This document shows positions 24,538 to 32,674 of a stretch of DNA of 64,000 nucleotides, piece by piece. A program made the translations under genes and the position numbers. The DNA is taken from positions 186,001-250,000 of the forward strand of contig CAWFFZ010000003.1 in the NCBI GenBank assembly GCA_963815295.1, written 5' to 3'. The stretch is from JACDHG01 sp963815295 (GTDB lineage Bacteria; Actinomycetota; Actinomycetes; Propionibacteriales; Nocardioidaceae). The notes beneath the pieces are model-generated. The model was not told the DNA's origin, ran no database searches, and saw only the letters and a list, made by a program, of their open reading frames with translations. Numbering within the stretch: position 1 is the stretch's first letter; the number at the start of each line of letters is the position of its first letter.

Positions 24538-24549
24538 AAGACTAGTCTT
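24538..24549. promoter_or_regulatory. Palindrome AAGACTAGTCTT between folE and HTH regulator
   Basis: Perfect 12-bp palindrome, AT-richer than its surroundings, 35 bases before folE and about 100 before the regulator. This is the expected place for an operator bound by the adjacent ArsR/SufR-like protein. Confidence 0.45.
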
Positions 24550-24652
24550 ATTCGTGCCGTCGAGTCAATCACAGTGCAATGGTCGGCGCTGACAGACGAT
24601 TCGGAGTCTTTCATCGACGAAATGTCCGACGGTACGACGCTAAGGTGTGGTC

Positions 24653-25354
24653 ATGGTAGGCGAACAGCAAGCCCGGAATGCAATCGGTGCTGTGGCCGCG
24701 CTCGACGACTCCGTGCGCAGCCGGCTGTATGCCTGCGTACGCCGGTCAGGCCACCCGGTGACACGGGAGGAAGCCGCCGAAGCCGTGGGGATCTCACGCA
24801 AGCTGGCGGCCTTCCACCTCGACAAGCTAGTGGTCGCCGGGTTGCTGACGTCGAGCATTTCGCGAGGCAAGACGCACCGGGTCGGGCGCACGCCCAAGGT
24901 GTACGAGTCGGTCCCAGACGCGGTACAGGTGAGTGTGCCGGCCCGTTCTCACGACCAGCTTGCGACCATCCTGATCGACGCAGCCGTCGCCCAGCGCGAT
25001 GACGAGAGCGCAGCCGAGGCGCGGCGACGACTGGGGACTGAACAAGGGGTGGCCGTTGCCGGCATGGTCGACAAGAGCGAGATCCGCGGTCGCCTCGGGG
25101 CCGAGCGCGCTCTCACCTTGGTGGAGTCGGTGCTCGACGAGCGCGGTTACGAGCCCTACCGGTCGGCTCCCGACCGGCTGAGGCTACGCAACTGCCCCTT
25201 CCACCCATTTGCCGAGCGCGCTCCTGAGCTCGTGTGCGGCATCAACGAAGCGTTCCTGGTCGGGCTGCTGGACGGCCTTGGCGCCGATCGCCTCGACGCC
25301 GTGCTCGCTCCAGCCGAAGGCGAATGCTGCGTCGAGCTCAGACGTCGTACCTGA
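24653..25354 (+). CDS. Helix-turn-helix regulator with C-terminal cysteines (ArsR/SufR-like)
   Basis: 233 residues. Winged helix at about 10-90 (HPVTREEAAEAVGISRKLAAFHLDKLVVAGLL). The C-terminal domain ends with a cysteine set RNCPFHPF, LVCGINEAF and GECCVEL, a spacing like that used by SufR-type Fe-S sensing repressors. That argues for a metal- or redox-sensing repressor, though the ligand is unproven. ATG 24653 is preferred; GTG 24647 is in frame two codons earlier. It diverges from folE across 150 bp containing a 12-bp palindrome, so folE and the reductase beyond it are likely targets. Confidence 0.75.
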   Translation: MVGEQQARNAIGAVAALDDSVRSRLYACVRRSGHPVTREEAAEAVGISRKLAAFHLDKLVVAGLLTSSISRGKTHRVGRTPKVYESVPDAVQVSVPARSHDQLATILIDAAVAQRDDESAAEARRRLGTEQGVAVAGMVDKSEIRGRLGAERALTLVESVLDERGYEPYRSAPDRLRLRNCPFHPFAERAPELVCGINEAFLVGLLDGLGADRLDAVLAPAEGECCVELRRRT

Positions 25355-25377
25355 CGTGCCTCGGGCTCTGCGGCGAG

Positions 25378-25773
25378 CTACGGCGCTGGGGGCTTGACGG
25401 CGAGAACTGGGCATTGGGCGTCGAGCAGCACCCGCTGCGCCACGCTTCCCATCAGCATCTTGCCCACAGGCGTGCGGTGCCGCAGGCCGATCACCACCAG
25501 CTCGGCGTGGACCTCCCCGGCCACGGCCAGTACCTCGTCGGCGACATCGCTCCCGACGGTTTGACGCACCTCGTGATCGATGTCGAGACCGGCCAGCCGA
25601 GTGTCGACCCTGGCCAGCTCGTCCTTGCTGGCGAACTTCTTGTCGATCAGCGCGTCGCCCTTGGAGCTGTTGACCACCACGAGCCGCTGGCGTCGGAGGC
25701 GGGCCTCGCTGATGCCTGCGTCGAGGGCGGCATCGCCGTACTGGTTGGGCACATAGCCCACAACGACGGTCAT
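25378..25773 (-). CDS. Universal stress protein (UspA family)
   Basis: 131 residues, a single Usp domain. MTVVVGYVPN opens the fold. The ATP-binding signature is GLRHRTPVGKMLMGSVAQRV (about residue 96), then QCPVLAVKP. ATP-binding Usp proteins are cytosolic stress or energy sensors. It is the last gene of the minus-strand tct operon, its start overlapping the tctA stop by 4 bases, so it is translationally coupled to a carboxylate importer. Confidence 0.88.
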   Translation of the reverse strand: MTVVVGYVPNQYGDAALDAGISEARLRRQRLVVVNSSKGDALIDKKFASKDELARVDTRLAGLDIDHEVRQTVGSDVADEVLAVAGEVHAELVVIGLRHRTPVGKMLMGSVAQRVLLDAQCPVLAVKPPAP

Positions 25774-27296
25774 GACGAGATCATCTCCCTATCGCGCGAA
25801 GGAGGTTCGGACTTGTCCGGTCCGCGCACGAGTCTTAGCGCGAGCGGCGACACGAGAGCCAGCGCAATGACGATGTAGACGAAGATCGCAAGGCCTTCGT
25901 TGAAGAGCCCGGAGACGTCGCCGTTCGACAGGTCCAGCGCCTCGCGCATCTTCGCCTCCATCAGCGGACCGAGGATGACGCCGAGGATCAACGGGAGAAC
26001 GGGGATGCCGAACCTGCGGATCGCGTAGCCGACAAGCCCGAACACCAGGAGCAGGGCGAGGTCGAACGCCGACTGGCTCACGCTGTAGGCGCCGAGCGAC
26101 GCGAAGAAGAGGATGCCGGCATACAGCTGCGGTCGCGGGATCTGCAGCAATCGCGCCCACAGTGGAGCGAGCGGCAGGTTGAGCACTAGAAGCAGGGTGT
26201 TTCCGATCAGCAGGCTGGCGAGCAACGTCCACACGAGGTCGGCCTCGCTGCCGAGCAGTTCGGGACCAGGCTGGATGCCGTAGCTCTGCATTGCCACCAA
26301 GATGATCGAGGCGGTAGCTGTGACGGGCAGACCGAGCGCAAGCAAGGGAACGAACGTGCCCGCAGCTGACGCATTGTTGGCCGCCTCCGGCCCGGCCACG
26401 CCCTCGATGGCGCCGCGCCCGAACTCGCCCTTCTTTCCGGCCAGGCGTCGCTCCAGGACGTAGGACAAGAAGGTGGGAGTCTCGGCGCCACCGGCGGGGA
26501 CAGCGCCGAACGGGAACCCCAGGGCTGTGCCGCGTAGCCACGGCTTCCAAGATCGTCCCCAGTCTTCGCGACCCATGAACGGGCGGCCCACCGGGATCAC
26601 CTCGACCGGACGCCGACGCAGATGTGCGGCAACCCAGAGTGCCTCGCCCACCGCGAAAATGCCCACCGCCACGACCACGATGTCGATGCCGTCGGCGAGC
26701 TGGACCTGATCGAGGATCAATCGCGGCTGCCCGGTCGATACATCCTGACCGATGAGTCCGATCGTGAGTCCCATGAACAGCCCGAGGAAGCCCCGCAGCT
26801 TCGAGGTGCCGAGCACGCTCGTGACGAGCACGAGCGACAGCAAGATGATTGCGAAGTACGACGGCGCGCCGATCTTGACTGCCTGGTCGGCCAACCTCGG
26901 CGCAAAGAACACGACCAGCAGGGTGCCGATCGTGCCGGCGACGAACGAGCCGATCGCAGCGGTCGACAGGGCTTGCGCGGCACGGCCATTCCTCGCCATC
27001 TTGTTGCCTTCGATCGCGGTCATCACTGACGAGGACTCGCCTGGGGTGTTGAGCAGGATCGAGGTCGTCGACCCGCCGTACATGCCGCCGTAGTAGATGC
27101 CCGCGAACATGATGAACGCTTGGGTGGGCTCGAGACCGTAGGTGACGGGGAGCAGCAGCGCGAGGGCCATGGCAGGCCCGATGCCGGGCAGCACGCCCAC
27201 GAGGGTGCCGAGCAGGACGCCGATTGCGGCGTACAGCAGGTTCTCGGGTGTGAGCGCGTCCTGGAGGCCGCCCCAAAGCAGTTCGAGGCTGTCCAT
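25770..27296 (-). CDS. tctA: Tripartite tricarboxylate transporter, large membrane subunit
   Basis: 508 residues with about 11-12 membrane segments. The family signature near the N terminus is GVLLGTLVGVLPGIGPAMALALLLP, followed by FIMFAGIYYGGMYGGSTTSILLNTPGE. TctA forms the channel of a secondary, periplasmic-binding-protein-dependent importer of citrate or related carboxylates. It starts one base from the tctB stop (overlap at 27296), within a tight operon tctC-tctB-tctA-usp. No tctDE sensor pair accompanies it. Confidence 0.93.
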   Translation of the reverse strand: MDSLELLWGGLQDALTPENLLYAAIGVLLGTLVGVLPGIGPAMALALLLPVTYGLEPTQAFIMFAGIYYGGMYGGSTTSILLNTPGESSSVMTAIEGNKMARNGRAAQALSTAAIGSFVAGTIGTLLVVFFAPRLADQAVKIGAPSYFAIILLSLVLVTSVLGTSKLRGFLGLFMGLTIGLIGQDVSTGQPRLILDQVQLADGIDIVVVAVGIFAVGEALWVAAHLRRRPVEVIPVGRPFMGREDWGRSWKPWLRGTALGFPFGAVPAGGAETPTFLSYVLERRLAGKKGEFGRGAIEGVAGPEAANNASAAGTFVPLLALGLPVTATASIILVAMQSYGIQPGPELLGSEADLVWTLLASLLIGNTLLLVLNLPLAPLWARLLQIPRPQLYAGILFFASLGAYSVSQSAFDLALLLVFGLVGYAIRRFGIPVLPLILGVILGPLMEAKMREALDLSNGDVSGLFNEGLAIFVYIVIALALVSPLALRLVRGPDKSEPPSRDREMISS

Positions 27297-27814
27297 TACA
27301 AGATCCCGTCCAGGATTCCCGGCGTGAGCTGGACGTTGAGCACCGACCAGAAGAAGTACCAGCTTCCGACGGACAACACGGCGCCGACGATCACGTCACG
27401 AAGCACGGTCTTGCTTCCGAGCGACCAGGCGCAGCCGGCGAAAAGGATCGCTCCTGTGATGGCCCAGCCGAGCCAGTTGACGGTGGCGATGTTGAACGCG
27501 AAGAAGCCAACCAGCTTGGCGATGGTCAGCCAATCCGGCTTGATGGTCAGGTCAATGTCTTCGCCGCTCTCAGCCTCAGGTCGGTTGCCGCGTGAGGTGG
27601 CGATGGCGAGAATCACGGAGAGCGCGACCAGCACACCGCCGATTGCGTAGGGGAACACTCGAGGCCCGATCGGATCGCCGAAGCCGACGTTGAGGGTGCT
27701 GGCGTCGTAGATCGTGTAGAGGCCGATGACTCCGAGCACCGCAGCAAGGCCGTACTGGGCCTTGTCGATCGGCGGGCTGTCGGTCTCGGCTGGTTCGGAT
27801 CGTGTCGTCGTCAT
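27296..27814 (-). CDS. tctB: Tripartite tricarboxylate transporter, small membrane subunit
   Basis: 172 residues, four predicted membrane helices (QYGLAAVLGVIGLYTIY, FPYAIGGVLVALSVILAIA, LVGFFAFNIATVNWLGWAIT and a C-terminal pair), the usual size and topology for TctB. Start at ATG 27814, overlapping the tctC stop by 4 bases. A longer open frame upstream lies within tctC and is rejected. TctB is poorly conserved in sequence, so the call leans on topology and gene order. Confidence 0.87.
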   Translation of the reverse strand: MTTTRSEPAETDSPPIDKAQYGLAAVLGVIGLYTIYDASTLNVGFGDPIGPRVFPYAIGGVLVALSVILAIATSRGNRPEAESGEDIDLTIKPDWLTIAKLVGFFAFNIATVNWLGWAITGAILFAGCAWSLGSKTVLRDVIVGAVLSVGSWYFFWSVLNVQLTPGILDGIL

Positions 27815-28794
27815 ACCAGTCCCAGCTCCTCCAAGGTGCCCGTGACTCGTTCGTCCTGTGCGATCAGGAACTCCTCGAACTCGTCGCCAGTGATGAACTC
27901 GTCGGTCCAGCCGTACGTCTCCAGCGTCTTTTGCCACTCGGGTGAGTCGTGCATCTCCTGCAGGAACCCGATCAGCTCGTCGCGGCGTTCGTCGGAGATG
28001 TCGGGAGGTGCCAGCACTCCTCGCCAGTTGAGGAAGACGAGGTCGATGTCGGACTCGGTCAGTGTCGGTATGTCGGCAAGGATCTCTTGGGGTTGACGTT
28101 CTTCGCCGGACACGGCCAGGACACGCAGCTCTCCTGCTTCGATCTGTCCGGTGAACTCCGCGAGCCCGGAGAAGCCGACCTGGATCTTCTCGCCCAGCAA
28201 CGCGCTCGTCAGCGGGCCGCCACCGTCGTAGGCCACATAGTTGACGGTGTTCGGGTCGATGTCGACGGCGGCGGCGAGCTGCATGGGGAACAAGTGGTCG
28301 GGGCCGCCCGGAGATGATCCGCCGCCGACGACCATATCGTTGGGATTGTCCTGCCAGGCTTGGACGAAGTCGTCGACGGTCTCGAAGGGCGAGTCGCCTG
28401 GGACGAGGATCCCCTCGGGCTCGGTGATCAGCTGCGCGAGCGGTGTCGCATCGTGCAGCTTGTACTCGTTGCCGAAGGAGTACAGCGACCCGACGACGCC
28501 GAGGCCCGCCGTCATCATGGTGTGCTCGTCGCCCTTCTTGCCCATCAGCTCGGTCATCGCCGCCGAACCGCCGGCCCCGATGATGTTGGACACCTGGAAG
28601 CTGCCACCGGTGATGTCCAGGTCCTCCATCACGTCGACCGCCGCGCGACCCGTCTGGTCGTAGCCACCGCCAGGGCTGTTAGGGATCATCATCTTGAGGT
28701 CGCGGCTGTCGTCTCCGCGGGTGACGCCGCAGGCGTTGAGTAGCGCTGCGACGAGGAGAGCGCAGAGCAGCGCTCCTCCGGATCGTCTCGTCAT
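27811..28794 (-). CDS. tctC: Tripartite tricarboxylate transporter substrate-binding lipoprotein
   Basis: 327 residues. Lipoprotein signal MTRRSGGALLCALLVAALLNAC with lipobox LNAC, so it is anchored outside the membrane. The mature part has the Bug/TctC pattern: MIPNSPGGGYDQTGRA near the start, GAGGSAAMTELMGKKGDEHT, and VNYVAYDGGGPLTSALLG. It binds a carboxylate and delivers it to TctA/TctB. ATG 28794 with GGAGG upstream is preferred; another ATG six codons earlier is in frame. First gene of the operon, divergent from truA. Confidence 0.92.
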   Translation of the reverse strand: MTRRSGGALLCALLVAALLNACGVTRGDDSRDLKMMIPNSPGGGYDQTGRAAVDVMEDLDITGGSFQVSNIIGAGGSAAMTELMGKKGDEHTMMTAGLGVVGSLYSFGNEYKLHDATPLAQLITEPEGILVPGDSPFETVDDFVQAWQDNPNDMVVGGGSSPGGPDHLFPMQLAAAVDIDPNTVNYVAYDGGGPLTSALLGEKIQVGFSGLAEFTGQIEAGELRVLAVSGEERQPQEILADIPTLTESDIDLVFLNWRGVLAPPDISDERRDELIGFLQEMHDSPEWQKTLETYGWTDEFITGDEFEEFLIAQDERVTGTLEELGLV

Positions 28795-28956
28795 GGCGGG
28801 GTGCCTCCGCAAACACTTGACGTCTTGTGGACCTCATCTTGCTCCAGTCGCGATCATCATGCACGCGCGGTGTGCTCGCGTGTCGAGGGGTGGGGCCTAC
28901 CTGACGTGGGACGTGTGCTGGGTCCGTAGAAACGCCGGGGCCGATCACCCGCGACA

Positions 28957-29829
28957 ATGGCGTCCATGTCATCGATGCCGGCTTCAGGTCTGATGCGGCT
29001 GCGCCTCGATGTTTCGTATGACGGCACGGGTTTCTCGGGCTGGGCCGACCAGCCCGGCCTTCGAACGGTGCAGGGGACGATCGAAGATGCGCTCGCGACC
29101 GTGCTGCGTGCTCCGGTTGGCGATGGTGGTGGCGGTCGCCTGACTGTTGCTGGACGCACCGACGCCGGTGTCCATGCTCGCGGCCAGGTGTGCCACGTGG
29201 ATGTCGCTCCGGAAGCCTTGGCTGAGCTCGGTGGCGACCTCGCCCGGTTGGTGTGGCGGCTTTCGCGGCTGCTGCCCGCCGACGTACGGGTGAAGTCGAT
29301 CGTGCCGGCGCCAGAGGGGTTCGACGCGCGGTTCTCGGCGACGTGGCGGCGCTACGCCTTCCGGATCTGCGATGCGCCCGTCTCGGCGGACCCGTTGCAC
29401 CGCCATCACGTCCTCGACTGGCGCCGGCGGCTCGACGAGGGCGCGATGAACGCCGCATCCGAGCAGCTGAAGGGAATGCATGACTTTGCGGCGTACTGCA
29501 AGCGGCGTGAGGGTGCGACAACGATCAGGACGTTGCGTGAGCTGGCGTGGTCGCGTGAGGGTGACGTACTGACCGGCAGGGTGGTCGCCGACGCGTTCTG
29601 CCACCACATGGTGCGGTCGCTGGTGGGGGCGCTGATCGCCGTCGGGGAGGGGCGGCAGCAGGTCGAATGGCCGGCGCAGGTTCTCGCGGCACGTGTGCGC
29701 CACCCTGAGGTGCTTGTCGTACCGCCTCAGGGCCTGACCCTCGAGGAGGTGGGTTACCCCGACGATGCAGAGCTCGCCGCCCGGGCAGCAGAATCCCGCA
29801 CCCGCCGAGATTCGACCCAGCCAACCTGA
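28957..29829 (+). CDS. truA: tRNA pseudouridine synthase A
   Basis: 290 residues. Modifies U38-U40 in the tRNA anticodon arm. The catalytic Asp is in AGRTDAGVHARGQVCH (about residue 68). LDVSYDGTGFSGWADQP opens the domain and DAFCHHMVRSLVGALIAVGEG is the conserved C-terminal motif. Several Met codons near the start (28957, 28966, 28975, 28993) make the exact start uncertain, and no ribosome site stands out. In relatives truA directly follows rplQ; here it is displaced by a 7.7-kb block. Confidence 0.94.
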   Translation: MASMSSMPASGLMRLRLDVSYDGTGFSGWADQPGLRTVQGTIEDALATVLRAPVGDGGGGRLTVAGRTDAGVHARGQVCHVDVAPEALAELGGDLARLVWRLSRLLPADVRVKSIVPAPEGFDARFSATWRRYAFRICDAPVSADPLHRHHVLDWRRRLDEGAMNAASEQLKGMHDFAAYCKRREGATTIRTLRELAWSREGDVLTGRVVADAFCHHMVRSLVGALIAVGEGRQQVEWPAQVLAARVRHPEVLVVPPQGLTLEEVGYPDDAELAARAAESRTRRDSTQPT

Positions 29830-29906
29830 GGGATGCGGCTCGAGACGCAGTTGAACCCGCCCGGAAGTCCACAGGTGTCGGTGTCCACAAGGGCCGTCCA
29901 CAGGGG

Positions 29907-29922
29907 TCGAACACACGCTCGA
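29907..29922. promoter_or_regulatory. LexA/SOS box upstream of DUF222/HNH gene
   Basis: TCGAACACACGCTCGA differs by one base from the actinobacterial LexA consensus TCGAAC-N4-GTTCGA. It lies 19 bases before the -10 TATTCT. SOS control of DUF222 (13E12-type) genes is documented in mycobacteria. Confidence 0.72.
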
Positions 29923-29940
29923 ATTGTCGGCGCCGGCTTC

Positions 29941-29946
29941 TATTCT
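29941..29946 (+). promoter_or_regulatory. -10 element of a probably leaderless promoter
   Basis: TATTCT ends 6 bases before the ATG at 29953, so transcription should start at or next to the first codon. No Shine-Dalgarno is present, which agrees with a leaderless mRNA. Confidence 0.6.
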
Positions 29947-29952
29947 TGGGGT

Positions 29953-31309
29953 ATGTCGATCAGTACGCCCACCCTTCCCCCACCGGCTGGTGGTGGGCTG
30001 CCGTCGGACCAGGTGGGTGCCTGTCTGGTGCAGCTGCGCGACGTTCTGGACAAGGCCGCGGACGCGCCGGTGTGGTCGCTCGACGACCGCCGACTCGGGT
30101 CTCGACTGGGTGAGGCGTTGGCGGTGAAGGCCAGCGTGGATGAGTTGATCGCGCGGTTGGTGGGGCAGGTCGACGACCGTGATCTGGGTCGGCAGGGTGG
30201 TGCGTTGTCGACGCGGGCGCATCTGGTGGCGAACTATCGGGTGTCGACCGGTGCCGCCGCCGGGTCTGCTCGCGCAAGCCCGCTGTATGTCGGAGCCGGA
30301 CCGACCTGACCCGCCACGCGTGGGCGACCGGGCTGGTCAGCGGTGAGCAGGCGGTGGTGATCGGTGGTGCGATCAACAGGTTGTCGCCGCAGGTGCCGGC
30401 CGAGGCGGTGCAGGCCGGTGAAGCCAACCTGGTCACGCATGCGCAAACCCTGACCCACACTCAGTTGCAGGTGCTGGCGAACCATCTCGTCGAAGTGGTC
30501 GACCCCGACGCTGCGGACCAAACACTGGCCGAGCAGTTGGAGGCCGACGAAGCCAGGGCGTTGCAACAGACCAGCTTCCGCGGCCGCAAGGGTGCCGATG
30601 GGATCGCCCGCTACTGCGGGAAGATGCCGAACCTGCAGTACGACATGCTCACCACCGCTCTGGAAGCCCTCGCCTCACCCCGCCGCGCCAGCCTCCAGGT
30701 TGCCGAAGGTGCGACCGCCGAGACCGACCCGACCCAACACACCTATTAAGCCAACGGATGGGACGTGCGTTCGTCGAACTCCTCGAACACCTCCCCACCG
30801 ACGCGCTGCCCAAGCATGGAGTCGCCAACGCAGCAGTCGTCGTCACCATCAGCGAAGACAAACTCACGACGGCAATCGGCGAGGCGACGTTGACGACCGG
30901 CACCGCGATCTCGGCAGCGCAAGCCCGCCGGTTGGCCTGCAACGCCGGCCTCCTCCCACTGGTCCTCGGTGGCGACTCGGCGATCCTGGACCTCGGACTG
31001 ACCCAACGCCTCTTCGACCGCTACCAACGCATCGCCCTCGCGATACGCGACCAAGGCTGCATCTTCCCCAGCTGTGATCGCCCACCAGCCTGGACCGAAG
31101 CCCACCACATCGACTCATGGCTCGCAGCCGGACCCACCGACCTGTCGAACGGGTGCCTGCTCTGCCACTTCCACCACCAGCTCATCCACCACGGCGAATG
31201 GGCCGTGGTGATGGCCACCGACGGCATCCCCGAAATCATCCCGCCAACCCGGATCGACCCCGACCAACAACCGATCCGACACCAACGCTTCAAACAACGA
31301 CACGAGTAG
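29953..31309 (+). CDS. DUF222 / HNH-nuclease domain protein (13E12 type), three frame breaks
   Basis: About 452 residues when the frames are joined. The DUF222 part begins MSISTPTLPPPAGGG and continues through AVVIGGAINRLSPQVP. The HNH part has CIFPSCDRPPAWTEAHHIDSW, then NGCLLCHFHHQLIHHGEW, with the His-Asn-His and Cys pairs intact. Frame is lost near 30262 (+1), 30317 (+1) and 30747 (-1); the net length 3n+1 agrees. No other decay is visible. DUF222/HNH genes occur in many copies in actinobacteria and behave like selfish or DNA-damage-linked elements. Promoter: SOS box and TATTCT immediately upstream. Either a damaged copy or sequencing errors. Confidence 0.78.
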
Positions 31310-31431
31310 GCGTGGCGCGGGCGACTGGTCATGTATGCCGTTGGTCGAAGCTTGTCGAGACTCAGATCTCGTCAAGCGCAATCACCGAAGACCTGCGCTG
31401 GTCGCGGCGAGGGATGTGACACCATGCGCCG

Positions 31432-32031
31432 ATGGGTGAGCAGTACTTCGCGGCAGACCCAAGCTCCATCGACAAGCGTCAGCCTGTCTCCGTGTCGGTC
31501 TGGGGTCGCGAGTTAGAGCTGATGACCGCGTCGGGAGTCTTCGCCCGAGGGCGCCTCGACATCGGGACTGCCGTCCTGTTTCGCGAGACCGAGCCACCCA
31601 CCGAGGCCGGTACCTTCCTCGACCTTGGCTGCGGGTACGGCGTGATCGCGTGTGCGCTCGCGACCGTTCAGCCGTCGGCGACTGTCTGGGCTGTCGACGT
31701 CAACGAGCGCGCAGTGCAGCTGTGTGCCGACAATGCGGCTTCACTCGGTGTCGTGGATCGTGTGCACGCGGCCTTGCCGGGCGACGTACCAGCGGATGTG
31801 CAGTTTGACGAGATCTGGTCGAACCCGCCGATCCGCGTCGGCAAGCAGGCACTGCACGAGCTGCTCTTGACCTGGCTGCCTCGCCTCGCGGCCAAAGGCC
31901 GAGCGATGCTCGTGGTAGGCAAGAACCTCGGCGCAGACTCGCTGCAGCGTTGGTTCGTCGACCAGGGATACGCGTGCACGCGCATTGCGTCCGCGAAGGG
32001 CTTCCGAGTGCTCCAGGTCAGCCGCCCCTGA
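31432..32031 (+). CDS. Class I SAM methyltransferase, RsmC/RlmG-like
   Basis: 199 residues, one MTase-small domain. SAM site FLDLGCGYGVIACALA (about residue 64) and target-base motif IWSNPPIRVGK (about residue 128). NPP(I/F)R marks N2-guanine methyltransferases of rRNA such as RsmC (16S G1207). Bacterial RsmC often has an extra N-terminal domain; this is the short form common in actinobacteria. The start ATG at 31432 has no strong ribosome site. The gene stands alone between the HNH gene and an ECF sigma factor. Confidence 0.82.
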   Translation: MGEQYFAADPSSIDKRQPVSVSVWGRELELMTASGVFARGRLDIGTAVLFRETEPPTEAGTFLDLGCGYGVIACALATVQPSATVWAVDVNERAVQLCADNAASLGVVDRVHAALPGDVPADVQFDEIWSNPPIRVGKQALHELLLTWLPRLAAKGRAMLVVGKNLGADSLQRWFVDQGYACTRIASAKGFRVLQVSRP

Positions 32032-32110
32032 CGCCAACGTGGCGCTGGGGGGTGAGTGGAAACTTCGGGAGCAACTGCAACAGAGCGGTTTGCTGTGGCG
32101 TTGGTTGTGC

Positions 32111-32674
32111 ATGGATGGAGTGGTGGCAGCCGACGACGTAGACGTCGCTGACCCCGCGGACATGGGGGACGGCGACGGTTTCGACGCCTGGGTCAGCGCC
32201 CGCGTCGGTGCGCTGCTGCGGTTCGCCTACCTGGTGACGGGCAGCCAAGAAGCAGCCGAAGAGTCCGTCCAAACCGCTCTGACCAAGGCCTGTGAGCAGT
32301 GGCCGCGGGTGTCTCGAATGGACGACCGCGATGCCTACGTACGCCGGATGATCATCAACGCCCATGTGTCTTGGTGGCGGAAGTTTCGCAGACGTGAGGT
32401 CCCGGTGGCGTTGGTCCGACCGACCCGCGGCCAAGGAAACCCGACCAGGCCTGACCACGCTGGTGGTCTGTCGGATGCGGAAGCGGTTTGGCAGCTCTGC
32501 GCGACGCTGCCACCCAACCAGCGGGCGAGCGTCGTGCTCCGCTTCTACGAGGACCTCAGCTACCGAGAGATCGCCGCGATCCTCCAGTGCCCCGAAGCGA
32601 CTGTGCGATCCCACGTCCACCGCGCCCTAGCCGCTATGCGGACGACCCTCGAGCAGGAGGACAACGATGACTGA
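32111..32674 (+). CDS. ECF sigma factor, SigE-like actinobacterial group (SigE/M type)
   Basis: 187 residues. Sigma region 2 spans WVSARVGALLRFAYLVTGSQEAAEESVQTALTKACEQWPRV. Region 4 has LPPNQRASVVLRFYEDLSYREIAAILQCPEATVRSHVHRALAAM. It directs RNA polymerase to its own small regulon. ATG 32111 is chosen, though ATG 32162 (MGDGDGFDAW) would match the shorter family members better. Its end overlaps the next gene by 8 bases, and that gene encodes a membrane protein likely to hold the sigma factor. Confidence 0.85.
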   Translation: MDGVVAADDVDVADPADMGDGDGFDAWVSARVGALLRFAYLVTGSQEAAEESVQTALTKACEQWPRVSRMDDRDAYVRRMIINAHVSWWRKFRRREVPVALVRPTRGQGNPTRPDHAGGLSDAEAVWQLCATLPPNQRASVVLRFYEDLSYREIAAILQCPEATVRSHVHRALAAMRTTLEQEDNDD

